Part shown: positions 12,011 to 24,302 of the stretch, one piece after another
Layout of the letters: every line of letters starts with the position of its first letter
Numbering within the stretch: position 1 is the first letter of the stretch
Assembly: GCF_002288925.2 (NCBI RefSeq)
Contig: NW_022097993.1
Span: 14,615,692-14,679,691, forward strand
Length of the DNA: 64,000 nucleotides
Direction: 5' to 3'
Origin: Delphinapterus leucas
Taxonomy: Eukaryota; Chordata; Mammalia; Artiodactyla; Monodontidae
Program-made: the position numbers and the translations under genes
Notes under the pieces: model-generated
What the model saw: the letters and a program-made list of their open reading frames with translations, nothing else
Databases searched by the model: none
What the model was told of the DNA's origin: nothing

Positions 12011-15000
12011 ATGCTAAATAACCAACAGGTCTTAATCTTAAATATCGGGTCCTGGGCAACTATTGGTATAGATAAATCTGAGAAAAAAATATTAAAAAAG
12101 ACAATGCAATTACTCAAATATGTGTAAGCATTACAGTTTGGCCCCACCACACTCCAAGTAACTAGTCCGTTTGAGTTGTCTAAATGATAATGGTGCTAAG
12201 AAATAACTAGTCAATTCAACACTCCCATGTTATTTCAATTTAGTAGTGCAATTTCATTCTTGGCTTTCATCTGGCTTCATTCCCTACAATCAATAATATC
12301 CCTGGGGATATAGAACACATTAAAAATTTAAACACTTGTACTCAATTGTGCTTAGCTTTGTAAGTTGGTGGATAATGATACAGTTTATCTTTACTAAAAG
12401 TCTTGTTTGATCATAATGTGTTGGTGTAATAACCACTTAATGTATAAAATAATAGTTAAAGTATATAAAACCTTGATGTTCAAGTTTAGAATAGAATCTA
12501 TTTCCTAGGTTTATAAACTGAAGCCTACAAGGTTTAATGGTCCAATCTCTGGATGTCAGTCTTTTTCCATTGCATAATTATTAAGCATATCTTTGTTGCA
12601 TAGTCACAAAATATGCTCTTAAGAAAGGTGGATGGAAGTTAAGATTTAACATGGCCAAAATTTCCTTTTGAGTCTCCTAAAAATATTTACCACTACTTAA
12701 AAGATAGTATTTAATTGACTTTATGAGATATTTATAAGGCATAAACATGATAATGATAAATCAAATAAACTATTTTTAAGCATTTTTAAAGTTTGAACCA
12801 AATGAAATATTTAAAAAAATGAGAAGGTACTAAAACATAAAGGAGATAACAAAGAAATAAGATAAAAGTCCTTCTTATGACAGTGCAAGTATTTCAGCCT
12901 CCAAAATGCAAAATAAAATGTATAGTCAAGGAAGATTTTGTTTTCATTTTGAACCCACCCTAACCTCAAGTTCTGAACATTTATGCTGATTATAAATTGC
13001 TTAAAATGTGAATTATTAATTTCTGATATTTAATATCTTATGATACTTGGCAAATAATTTGTGCATAAAAATTGCTTAGCAATCATTAAATTGAATTCAA
13101 AGATTTTTGACTAGTTATGATAACAATATCTGCTCATTTATCAAATTTACTTTTTGAAAATCATAACTCTATAACTTCTTGTAACCTCTGTGCTTTCAAG
13201 TGAATAGAAGCATGAGTTAGTATACCTGCTCCTGGATATCAGAAGTTTCTTGTGAATACATGAGGGGTTCAGTAGCCTGGTTAACCTGTCAGAAAAAAAT
13301 AAGCATTGATGAGAAACCCTTCATTTTCTATTTCTAATCACAATCTTTTCCAACTCTTGTGATGGAGATTCCTGAAAAGATATGTGAAAGCATTGTAAAA
13401 TTAAAGTCTAAATTGTTTTTTATTTTCAAAATTATGTTTCTCAGGTATTCAGTCTAATTACTATGTGTCTGGATTGTATTAATTGTTCAACAACTATTAA
13501 TAGTATAAAGTATTTATGATATAAATGTTATGAATACAGTGGCATTATTGTTGCTCATGCTATTATTATTATTACTACTATTGACAAAGGGAAAAGATGA
13601 TTATGGCATTTTTCCTGGCATTTTTTAAAGCCAATTAAATGATTAAACAGGAGCACTGCATACTAATTTACTAGGAGTCCTCTTTTTGGAATATTCATTA
13701 ACTAAATAATAGAGTATCAAGAACAATGGGCCCATTCCTAATTAAGACACAGATTTTACATAATACCAGCTTGAAAAATATTTAAAATTCACAAAATATT
13801 TCTACATGTAATACTTTGTTCTGTCCTTAAAACAAATCTATGAGGTATGTCTTATTACATCTTTGCAATGTGAACTCTTATGGAGACTGCAAGTTTTGCA
13901 ATGAGGAAATAACAAACTTCTTCTGGGTTCATATATCTTACCATGAAAGTTCTGTTTCATAACGTGAAGGACTCATAATACAAAAAGAGTACCTCAGGAA
14001 AAAAATAAGTGATGAGAAAACAAAAAGTATCTTAAACATTGGATGGAAAGCTATTATCAGCAAAATTACTATAGGTGTATTAAAGGATGATTACTACTTT
14101 TATCAAGTCTTTATAAAGCTGTTGTAACAAAGAAGAAAAAATAACCTTAAATTTTAATAATAAATATAATTCCCATAATTAAAAATAATGAAGATGTAAC
14201 CTTATGAATTATATAATATTCAAAATTTGAATGTGGTAATGAATTGTCATACTAATATTATAAAATAGTAGACATGTTAAAGAGAGTTTGAGAGCCGCAT
14301 TGATTTTGTTCATATATATATAATTTCCACAGTCTAATTATAATTAATAAAAATCTGTGATGAGTACACTTACAGCTCTATATCTTTAGTTTTTTTGTTT
14401 TGGGGAAAAAATAGTACTATGTTTGTTCCTCCAAAGAAAATTAAAATTTCACTATTAGTAAAAGCTGTTCATGATATGTTTTTCATTAAGTTAATGTCCA
14501 AGAATCCAAAAAAGTTGATTAATGAGCAAGACAAACTAGCCAGGAAAATGAATTTGAATTAACATCAAGGCATAAGACCAAAAATGCAATTCACCATTTT
14601 TTTCTTCACTTAATAAATGTCATTGCTTCTGAGGGCATTTTGAAGTGCTCTACACTAAAACTAAAACAAACAAAATTCAGTCAAATATAGCTAATACTCT
14701 CTGAGTGTTTCTTATTTAAAATAAGAAGTGAAAGTACCACATTTTCTGAATATGTATACTGTTATAACTAATTAGATATTATAGGTACACATAGTACTTT
14801 ATTCTCTAATCTTTGTGTCTGAAATTAGACTACCCTCATTCCAGTGAGTTCCATGTTGAGCTTACATTTTCTTATTTCTCTCAATGTCATGTTCCCCATA
14901 AGCATCACCATCTTGGTACTGGAAATACTCACAGAGGTAGTAGGAAAATGGATTACATTCTCACACTGGAAAAACTAGATTTTAGAAAATGACAGACTCA

Positions 15001-15414
15001 GAATCTCTGGACGTTCATTCTCAAATATTTCAGTGCCCATTTAGTGGTCCAGCAGTTCCTTGAATTCATACCATTTGTATTTAAATTTATCCTTTCTATC
15101 ATCATTTTATTCAAGTAAATATTTTCATTGTATATAATATTTTTTAAAATATACTTTTCTGAAAAGTGTCAGTAGGAATATGTGACAGGTAAATCATTCC
15201 TGTAAATAATCATAACAAACAGTAGTTGTAATTGAAATAATTTTCATTTTACAAATGACATTCATAGATGATAGAAATAAATTTAATTTGCTATACACTT
15301 TTTTTATACTTAAAGCTTTGAAGTCTCAATTGCTTCCAACAAATTTAGATCATTTTGAAGGTTTAAAATATACTTGAAATATTAAACAATTATATAAAAT
15401 ATCCACATTTAATC
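12011..15414. other. unannotated AT-rich sequence
   Basis: There are 3.4 kb without a recognisable element. A faint MIR/L2-like stretch may lie around 13820-13920 but is too diverged to call. No open frame longer than 60 codons occurs here. Confidence 0.45.
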
Positions 15415-15621
15415 CTGTAAATCAGGGACAGAAGATTATTATTATTATTTTTTTTGGTAAGGAGCCAATAGAAAATATTTTAGGCTTTGCTGGCTGTAAA
15501 GTTTCTGTCACAAATACTCAGCTTTGCTGTTGTAAGGCAAAGCAGGCATAGACTACAGATAAATGAATGGGAGGGGCAGCTTTGGCTCACAGGCTATGGC
15601 TTACCAACCTCTGATTTAAAT
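15415..15621 (+). mobile_element. MER20-like hAT DNA transposon remnant
   Basis: Between 15423 and 15613 the sequence keeps the order of blocks I know from MER20, a non-autonomous hAT-Charlie element: 'aaaatattttaggctttgct', then 'tctgtcacaaatactcagct', then 'ttgctgttgtaaggcaaagc', then 'catagactac...aaatgaatggga', and a 'cctctg' end matching the 'cagggac' start in inverted form. An inner segment before the 3' end appears deleted. The flanking 8-mers 'ctgtaaat' (15415-15422) and 'atttaaat' (15614-15621) agree at 6 of 8 positions, as expected for an old hAT duplication. It carries no transposase. Confidence 0.75.
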
Positions 15622-16422
15622 TATACATGCAGTTGAGACATATATAAAATTTTAAACCAACATTCCCAACAAACTATTTTCTTTGCATAAAAATATACTC
15701 TCACAAAATCTTAGGCAAGTATTATTAATCATAGCTGTTTCAAGTACTCTTTTGTGAGTACTTTAGTGTACTTTTATACTCTGAATTGTGTATAAAATAG
15801 CATTGCATTTATTTTTCTAAGAACTTTGTTTAAATGTAAGTGGTTTATTGTCCCATACTACAAATTTATTTCTTTTTTCTTTTCTATAATAGTGAGAAAT
15901 TGTGCCATTAAAATATTTATATTTAGAGTTAACAGTCACATGCTCACAAAACAAGCACCATCAATAATTTTCACTTTGATGCTTTTTATGATAATGCGCA
16001 GTAATTGTATTCAGCAGTAAATCCAAATGCAACTCTGATGCATTGATTTTCCAAAGAGCTCTGTCAAAATGCTGCAGGAAGAAATGAAGCAGTGGCTTGT
16101 TGAGGTATATCATGGAATAATCTTAAAACACACTTGAGCAAAATACACTAGGATGTAGACAGTTTGTTTCTTTCAACAATCTTGGCAGTAATACCAGGTT
16201 TTTAACAAGAATAGTTGTCATTTCTTTATTGATCATGATCCTGATTTACCAGGTCAAAATTTAAACAAAAAAACGATCAAACCATATTACCTGAAAATTA
16301 CAACTTACCCTGAGTTTTGTTTAACATGTTATCTTTCTACATTACATCCATAGCATACACCATTTCATGCACAGAGTAAAACTAACATAGTTAATCTCTT
16401 GAATTAAAAAACAAAAATTGTC
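15622..16422. other. unannotated sequence
   Basis: AT-rich DNA between the MER20-like relic and the full-length L1. Nothing is recognised. Confidence 0.45.
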
Positions 16423-16436
16423 AAGATTGTGGGTGC

Positions 16437-18189
16437 TCAAGGGTCCTGTGAGCAAGGGCAGGTCACTTCCTACACCTTCCCTGGAGCCAGTGCAGCCTGC
16501 TAATACTAAGGGTCCCACAATCCAGGGTCAACTTCCCTGGGAGAGCACATGTCATGACTCAAGCTGTAACAACTTCCTACCAACCTCTGCTGCCCCAGAC
16601 ACTCCCCACACATCCCAGCTGTGACTGCCATATACCTCCCCATCCCTAGCCTAAGTGAGCAAGTGAGCCCTAATCAGCTGCTGCTTTTGCCCCCTCTTGA
16701 ATGGGTGAGGAACAGACACCGGAGGGTGGCCCACACACGGAGGTGGGGCTAAAGCTAAAGCTGAGACCCACGGTCAGTGCAACCAAAGAAGAGAAAGGGA
16801 AATCTCTCCATGAAGCCACAGGAGCAGCAGATTAAATCCCTACAAGCAGCTTGGTAAACCCTGTATATGTGAAATATCTAAATAGATGAGTGTTCACACA
16901 ATCGAGGCTGTGGACTTTGAGGGCAACTGTGGACTTTGGAGGAAAGTACACGTGGAAGTAAGGCCTGGTCAGAGTCTGAGCTGGCCCCATAGAGCCCACA
17001 GCAGGTCCAGAGACCTACCAAGAAGTATGGGAGGACCTCCTGAGCAGGCAGAGATTGACTGTAGCTCACTGTAGGGGAAGGACACTGACAGCTGAGGCCA
17101 CAGGAAAAAAAAAAAAATATTTCTACTAGATTTTTTCTTTTCTTTTTGTATTATTCTTTTAATTTTTATCTACTTTTTTGTTTCCATTTTATGCTTTCAT
17201 TTTTAATATATTTTTAATTATTTCCTATTTCTACTGTATTTTTTGATTATTTTGTGTATTTTCCTTGTTTTTGATTTTTTCCTTTGTTTTTATCTTATTT
17301 TTAACTATATTTTATATCTTTCTATTTTTACTTTACTTCTTTGTTGTTTAGTATTTTTTCCTTTATTTTCATCTTTCTTTTGTTTTTACATTAATTTTTT
17401 AATTTTTGTGTGTTTGTTCCCTTTTTTAGTTTGCTATCTGTGTTTGATTTGCCTTTGGTTTTCTGATTTAATTAGATTAGTTTTTCTGTTTGTTTTCTTA
17501 TTTGGGTTTGTTTATTGTTTTTGTTCTCTCTTCTTTTTTTGTTTCTCTCTTTTTTTATCTTTTCTTTTTGTGTGTGTGCGTGAGATTCCTGTGTGTTTTT
17601 GTCTGTTTAGTTTTGCTTTTACCATTTCTCTTGGAGTGTTGTTGGTCAGTTCATTTTCTTCTTTCTTTTCATTTTTTCCCTTTTCTTCTGTGCCATAAAG
17701 CTAGCAGGGTCTTGGTGCTCTAGCCAGGGGTCAGGCCTGAGCATCTGAGGTGGGAGAGCTGAGTCCAGGAAAATGGACCACCAGAGAACTCCTGATCCCA
17801 TGGAATATTAATTGGTGAGAGCTCTCCCTGAGGTCTCCATCTAAACACTAAGACCTGGCTTCACCCAAAGGCCAGCAAGCTCCAGTGATGGACACTTCAC
17901 ACCAAGCAACTAGCAAGACAGGAACTCAAACCCATCCATTAGCAGACAGGCTGCCTAAAGTCATACTAAGCTCACAGACACCAGAAAACCACCACCAGAT
18001 GAGGCCCTGTCCATCAGAGGAACAAGATCCAGCTCCACACACTAGAATGCAGGAACCTGTCCCACCCACCAAGAAGTTTACACAGGCTCTGGACCAAGTC
18101 CAACCACTTCAGACAGACACCAAAAGTAAGAGGAACTGTGGCCCTGCAGCCTGCAGAAAGGAGACACCAAACACAATAACTTAAGCAAA
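16437..18189 (+). promoter_or_regulatory. L1 5'UTR (probable internal promoter region) with a T-rich middle tract
   Basis: The first about 670 bp are GC-richer than the surroundings and contain several CpGs, as L1 5'UTRs do. A strikingly T-rich tract follows (17112-17695), and then a GC-balanced segment leads into ORF1. In L1s the 5'UTR holds an internal RNA polymerase II promoter; that role is inferred from position only, and no transcription factor site is claimed. The 151-codon frame at 17243-17698 is a Phe/Leu-rich translation of the T tract, not a gene. Confidence 0.7.
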
Positions 18190-19075
18190 ATGAGAATACA
18201 TAGAAATATGCAGCAGATGAAGGAACAAGGTAAAAACCCACAAGACCAGACAAATGAAGAGAAAATAGGCAGTCTATCTGAAAAAGAATTGAGAGGAAAG
18301 ATAGTAAGGATGATCCAAAATCTCAGAAATAGAATGGAGAAAATAAAAGAAACATTTAACAAAGACATAGGAGAAATAAAGAGCAAACATTGATGAACAA
18401 CACAATAACTGAAGTTAAAAATACTCCAGAAGGAATCAATAGCATAATAACTGATGCAGAATAATGCATAAGTGAGCTGGAAGACAGAATGGTGGAAATA
18501 ACTACTGCAGAGCAGAATAAAGAAAAAAGAATGAAAAGAGAGGAAGACAGTCTCGGAGATGTCTGGGACAACATTAAGTGCACCAACATTCGAATTATAG
18601 GGGTCCCAGAAGAAGAAGAGAAAGAGAAAGTGTCTGAGAAAATATTTGAAGAGATTATAGTTGAAAACTCCCTAATATGGGAAAGGAAATAGTCAATAAA
18701 GTCCAGGAAGCACAGAGAGTCCCATACAGCATAAACCAAAGGAACAAGACGCCGAGACACAGATTAATCAAAATAACAAAAATTAAATACAAAGAAAAAG
18801 TACTAAAAGCAGCAAGGGAAAGAAACAAATAACATACAAGGGAATCCCCTAAGGTTATCAGCTGATTTTTCAGCATAAACTCTTCAGTACAGAAGGGAGT
18901 GGCAGGATATAGCTAAAGTTAGGAAAGGGAAACAATTATAAACAAGACTTCACTATCCAGCAGGGATCTCATGCAGATTTGATGAAGAAACCAAAAGATG
19001 TACAGACAAGCCAAAGCTAAAAGAATTCACCACAAACAAAGCAGCTGTACAACAAATGCTAAAGGAATTTCTCTA
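18190..19075 (+). pseudogene. L1 ORF1 remnant (RNA-binding chaperone), broken
   Basis: ORF1p is the trimeric RNA-binding chaperone of the L1 particle, with a coiled coil, an RRM and a C-terminal domain. The start at 18190 opens a 67-codon frame rich in Lys/Glu with heptad-like spacing (coiled coil) that stops just after 18390. The RRM resumes in another frame from 18489, recognisable by 'CTNIRIIGVPEEEEKEK' at about 18580-18635, and stops at 18692. The C-terminal domain continues in yet other frames to about 19075, with an A-rich stretch and a 'MLKEFL'-like end. At least three frame breaks or stops make it a pseudogene. The CTD block also survives, better preserved, in the second L1 at 24308-24541. 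Confidence 0.88.
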
Positions 19076-19129
19076 AGTGGGAAATACAAGAGGATAAAAG
19101 GACCTACAACAAAAAAACCCAAAACAATT

Positions 19130-22100
19130 ATGAAAATAGTAATAAGAACATACATATTGATAATTACCTTAAATGTGAATGGATTAAATGCTCCAAACAA
19201 AAGACATACACTGGCTGAATTGATACAAAAACAAGACCCATATATATGCTGTCTACAAGAGACCCACTACAGACCTAGGGACACATACAGACTGAAATTG
19301 AGGGAATGGAAAAATATATTCCATGCAAATGGAAATCAAAAGAAAGCTGGAGTAGCAATACTCATATTAGACAAAGTAGACTTTAAAAGAAAGACTATTA
19401 CAAGAGACAAAGAAGGACACTACATGTTTAAGGGATCAATCCAAGAAGAAGATATAACAATTGAAAATATTTATGAACCTGACATAGGATCACCTCAATT
19501 CATGAGGCAAATGTTAACAAGCATAAATGGGGAAATCAAGAGTAACACAATAATAGTCGGGGACTTTAACACTCCACTTTCACCAATGGACAGATCATTC
19601 AAAATGAAAATAAATAAGGAAACACAAGCTTTAAAAGACACAAAATTCACTTAATTGATATTTATAGACATTCTATTGAAAAACAACAGAATACACTTTC
19701 TTCTCACATACCCATGGAACATTCTTCAGGATAGATTATATCTTGGGTCACAAATCAAACCTCAGTAAATTTAAGAAAATTGAAATTGTATCAGGTATCT
19801 TTTCCAACCATAATGCTATGAGACTAGTTATCAATTACAGGAAAAAAATAAAAAATAAAAAAATCTGTAAAAATACAAACACATGGAGGCTAAACAATAT
19901 GCTACTAAATAACCAAGATATCATTGAAGAAATCAAAGAGGAAATTAAAAAAATACCTAGAGACAAATAACAATGAAAATAGGACCACCCAAAACCTATG
20001 GGATGCAGCAAAAGCAGTTCTAAGAGGGAATTTTATAGCAATACCTCTAGAAACAAGAAAAATCTCGAATAGAAAACCTAAACTTACACCTAAAGCAACT
20101 AGAGAAAGAAGAACAAACAAAACCCAAAGTTAGTAGAAGGAAATAAATCATAAAGATCAGAGCAGAAATAAATGAAATGGAAACAAAGAAAACAATAGTA
20201 AAGATCAATAAAACTAAAAGCTGGTTATTTGAGAAGATAAACAAAATTAATAGACATTTAGCCCGACTCAACCAGAAAAAGAGGGCAAGGACTCAAGTCA
20301 ATAAAATTAGAAATGAAAACGGAGAATTTACAAAAGACAATGAAGAAATACAAAGCATCATAAGAGACTACTACAAGAAACTACATGCCAATAAAATGGA
20401 CAACCTGGAAGAAATGGAAATATTCTTAGAAAGGTATAACCTTCCAAGACTCAACCAGGAAGAAATAGAAAATATGAACAGACAAATCACAAGTAATGAA
20501 ATTGAAACTGTGATTTAAAACCTTCCAACAAACAAAAGTCCAGGACCAGGTGGCTTCACAGGTGACTTCTATCAGACATTTAGAAAAGAGCTAACACCCA
20601 TCCTTCTCAAACTGTTCTGAAAACTTGCAGAGGAAGAAATACTTCCCAACACATTCTACAAGGCCACCATCATCCTGATACCAAAATCAGACAAAGATAT
20701 TACAAAAGAAGAAAATTACAGACCAATATCACTGTTAAATATAGGTGCAAAAATCCTCAACAAAATACTAGCAAACAGAATCCAACAACACATTAAAAGG
20801 ATCATACACAATAACAAAGTAAGATTGATCTCAGGGATATACAGATTCTTCAATATACACAGATTAATCAATGTGATACACCATATTAAAAAATTGAAGA
20901 ATAAAAATCATGTGAACAACTCAATAGATGCAGAAAAAATTTGACAAAATTCAACATACATTTATGGTTAAAACTCTTCAGAAATTGGGCCTAGAAGGAA
21001 CCTACCTCAACATAATAAAGGCTATATATGACAAACCCACAATAAACATCATTCTCAATGGTGAAAAACTGAAAGAATTTCCTCTAAGATTAGTGACAAG
21101 ACAAGGATGCCTACTCTTGCCACTACTACTCAACATAGTTTTGGAAGTCCTAGCCACAGCAGTCAGAGAAGAAAAAGAAATGAAAAGAATACAAATTACA
21201 AAAGAAGTAAAATTGTCACTGTTTGCAGATGACATGATACTATACATAGAAAATCCTAAAGATGCCACCTGAAAAATGCTAGGTTTCATCAGTGAATTTG
21301 GTATGGTTGCAGGATAAAAAGTTAATGCCCTGGGCTTTCCTGGTGGTGCAGTGGTTGAGAGTCCACCTGCCAATGCAGGGGACATGGGTTTGTGACCCTG
21401 TCCAGGAAGATCCCACATGCTGCAGAGCAGATAGGCCCGTGAGCCATGGCCACTGAGCCTGCACGTCCAGAGCCTGTGCTCTGCAACGGGAGAGGCCACA
21501 ATAGTGAGAGGCCCGCATACAGCAAAAAATAAAAAATAATAAAAAATAAAAAAGTTAATGCCCAGAAATCTCTTGCATTCCTATACACTAACTACAAAAG
21601 ATCAGAAAGATAAATTAAGGAAACAACCCCATTCACCACTGCAACAAAAAAGAATAAAGTACCCTGGAATAAACCTAAGTAAGGAGGTAAAAACCTGTAC
21701 TCAGGAAACTATAAGACACTGATTAAATAATTCAAAGATGACACAAACAGATGGAGAGATATACTAAGTTCTTGGATTGGAAGAATCAATATTGTGAAAA
21801 TGACTATACTACCCAAAACAAGCTACAGAAACGAAATCCTTATCAAATTGTCAGTGTCATTTTTCACAGAAGTAGAACAGAAAAGAATCTTAAAATTTGT
21901 ATGGAGACACAAAAACCCTGAATAGCCAAAGCAAACTTGAGAAAGGAAAACAGAGCTGAAGGAATCACGCTCCCTGACTTCAGACTTTACTACAAATCTA
22001 CAGTAATCAAGACAGTATGGTATTGGCACAAAAACAGAAGCATGGATCAACAGAACAGGATAGAAAGCCCAGAGATAAACCCACACACCTGTGGTCAACT

Positions 22101-22935
22101 AATCTATGACAAAGGAGGCAAGAATATACAATAGAGTAAAGTCATCTCTTCAATAAGTGGTGCTGGGAAAACTGGACAGCTACATATAAAAGAATGAAAT
22201 TAGAACATTACCTAACACCATACACAAAAATAAACTCAAAATGGATTAAAGACCTAAATGTAAGGCCAGACACTATAAAACTCTTAGAGGAAAACATAGG
22301 CAGAACACTACAGGACATAAATTGCAGCAAGATCTTTTTTGACCCACCTCTTAGACTCATAAAAATAAAAACAAAAATAAACAAATGGACCAAATGAAAA
22401 TAAATGCTTTTGCACAGCAATGGAAACCATAAAAAGACAAAAAGACAACCCTCAGAATGGGAGAAAATATTTGCAAACAAAGCAACTGACAAGGGATTAA
22501 TCTCCAAAATATATAAGGAGTTCATGCAGCTCAATATCCAAAAAAAAAAAAAAAATCAAAAATGGGTGGAAGACCTAAATAAACATTTCTCCAAAGAAGA
22601 CATACAGATGACCAACATGTTCAACATCACTAATTATTAGAGAAATGCAAATCAAAATTATTGTGACATATCACCTCACACTGATGGGCATCATCAAAAA
22701 ATCTACGAACAATAAATGCTGGAGAGGGTGTGGAGGAAAGGAAACCCTCTTGCCCTGTTGGTGGGAATGTAAATTGGTGCAGCCACTGTGGAGAACTGTA
22801 TGGAGGTTCCTTAAAGAACTAAAAATAGAACTACCATATGACCTCACAATCCTACTAATGAGCATATACCCAGAGAAAACCATAATTCAAAAAGATACAT
22901 GCACCCCAATGTTCACTGCAGCACTATTTAAATAG
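19130..22935 (+). pseudogene. L1 ORF2 remnant (endonuclease / reverse transcriptase), broken and SINE-interrupted
   Basis: ORF2p nicks target DNA and copies L1 RNA in place. The endonuclease is seen in 19130-19654, with 'LNVNGLN', 'CCLQETH' (catalytic Glu) and 'VGDFNTP' (catalytic Asp/Asn). The frame then stops and continues at 19743-19970, where the usual S-D-H-N motif reads S-N-H-N (Asp codon replaced by AAC at 19806-19808). The linker/Z region is at 19924-20518. The RT core spans about 20520-21272, with the active-site motif F-A-D-D at 21222-21233. A short CHR SINE splits the gene right after the RT core. The C-terminal part resumes at about 21549 and ends at 22935 after 'FTAALFK'. There are multiple stops and frame changes in between. 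No function is expected. Confidence 0.92.
21316..21563 (+). mobile_element. CHR-type SINE, short form, inserted in L1 ORF2
   Basis: The SINE head 'gggctttcctggtggtgcag' starts at about 21332 and the element runs to an A-rich tail at 21528-21548. The duplication 'aaaaagttaatgccc' is perfect at 21316-21330 and 21549-21563. It disrupts ORF2 of the L1 at 16437-23413, so it postdates that L1. Confidence 0.97.
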
Positions 22936-23413
22936 CCAGATCATGGAAGTGACCTAAATGTCTATTGACAGATGTATGGAAAAGAAGATGTCATACATAT
23001 GTACAATTGAATGTTAGTCATAAAAAGGAACAAAATGGGGTCATTTGTAGAGATGTGGATGGGCCTAGAGACTGTCATACCGAGTGAATTAAATCAGAAA
23101 GAGGAAAACAAACATCATATATTAATGCATATATGTGGAATCTAGAAAAATGGTTGAGATGAACTGCTTTGCAAGGTAGAAACAGAGACACAGATGTAGA
23201 GAGCAAATGTATGGAAACTAAGGGGGGAAGGGGCAGTGGGATGAATTTGGATATTGGGATTGACATATATACACAAATGTATTTAAAATAGATAACTAAT
23301 GAGAACCTGCTGTATAGTAAGGGAACTTCACTTTTCTGTATAGTTGAAACTAACACAACATTGTGTTAGTTTAAAATCAACAATACCCCAATAAAAATAA
23401 AAGAAAAGAAGAA
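22936..23413 (+). other. L1 3'UTR and A-rich tail
   Basis: This non-coding segment follows the ORF2 stop. It corresponds in reverse to the 3'UTR blocks of the minus-strand copies at 3397 and 63449. It ends in 'aataaaaataaaagaaaaga', an interrupted poly(A) with AATAAA-type signals at about 23389-23400. Confidence 0.85.
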
Positions 23414-23427
23414 AAGATTGTGTTTGC

Positions 23428-24302
23428 TTCATCAATTGGTTCACTCTTGCTATCTTTGATACAGGAACTTGACTAGTTAACATCTCAGTTATCCTTAATA
23501 GATGTTTGAAAACCACTTGGTGAATTCAATTAAGTAACTAATATCTGTCAGGTACTATTTAAATTTTGTTAAAACAAGCAGATTTTTTAAAAGATCACCT
23601 ATATTGTCTGAATTTAATTTCATGGACTCTCTTATGCTCTAAAAAATAAAAATAAAACAGGTAAACATCAAAATTTTATTTGATCACCCTAAGCAAACAA
23701 TTACATTATTTAAGATTATAAGTTAAAAATTATCTTTCCATGACATTTAGCCTCAAGGAAATTCATTATAATTTTACTTATAACATTGAAAAGTTGAAAA
23801 GAATCACATTATCAGAAATAAACAATTGATTAAATAACATGACTTCCTTGTGTTCCATTATTTACTAATACAAAAGATGAAAATTCAATGGCATGAAAAA
23901 TGTTAAGGATGTAATATAACGCAAAAAATTACAAAAGAGCATGATGGGATAGAGGGCAATATTTTACATAATACATTGTTAGAAGAAAAAAATTCTGAGT
24001 TATTTAAGTTTATGTAGTTGGCACCTCATAAGTGCTAAACCCAATGTCCAGCATTTGTGGTCTTAAAAGGTGGGAAAAGGGAGTTATTAGAAGTCTCCAA
24101 TCTTCTATAACAAATTCTGAAGCTAGTATATCATAGTGAAAAGTAACAACTATTTGTATAGTTGTTATTAGTAGTCATGTAATCATTTATTTAACCATTT
24201 GAAAATTACTGTTTTCTATATTGTATAAAAGAGGGAACTAAATCTGAGAGATGTTACCAAACATGGCAAAAGTCTCCTGACAGTAAAATCGGAGCCTAGA
24301 GT
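23428..24302. other. unannotated sequence between two L1 copies
   Basis: AT-rich DNA. I recognise no repeat family or gene. Confidence 0.4.

Larger units (their letters stand above)
16423..23427 (+). mobile_element. structurally full-length, inactive L1 retrotransposon
   Basis: This is a complete LINE-1 layout on the + strand: 5'UTR (16437 to about 18189), ORF1 remnant (18190 to about 19075), ORF2 remnant (19130-22935) and 3'UTR with an A-rich end (22936 to about 23413). The flanks 'aagattgtgggtgc' (16423-16436) and 'aagattgtgtttgc' (23414-23427) match at 12 of 14 positions and are the probable target-site duplication. A younger SINE sits inside ORF2 (21331-21548); without it and its duplication the element is about 6.7 kb, normal for L1. 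Both ORFs contain stops and frameshifts, so the copy cannot encode its own machinery. Confidence 0.9.

Noticed and set aside
17243..17698. 151-codon + strand open frame
   Set aside because: It lies wholly in the T-rich tract of the L1 5'UTR and reads as a Phe/Leu-rich low-complexity string.
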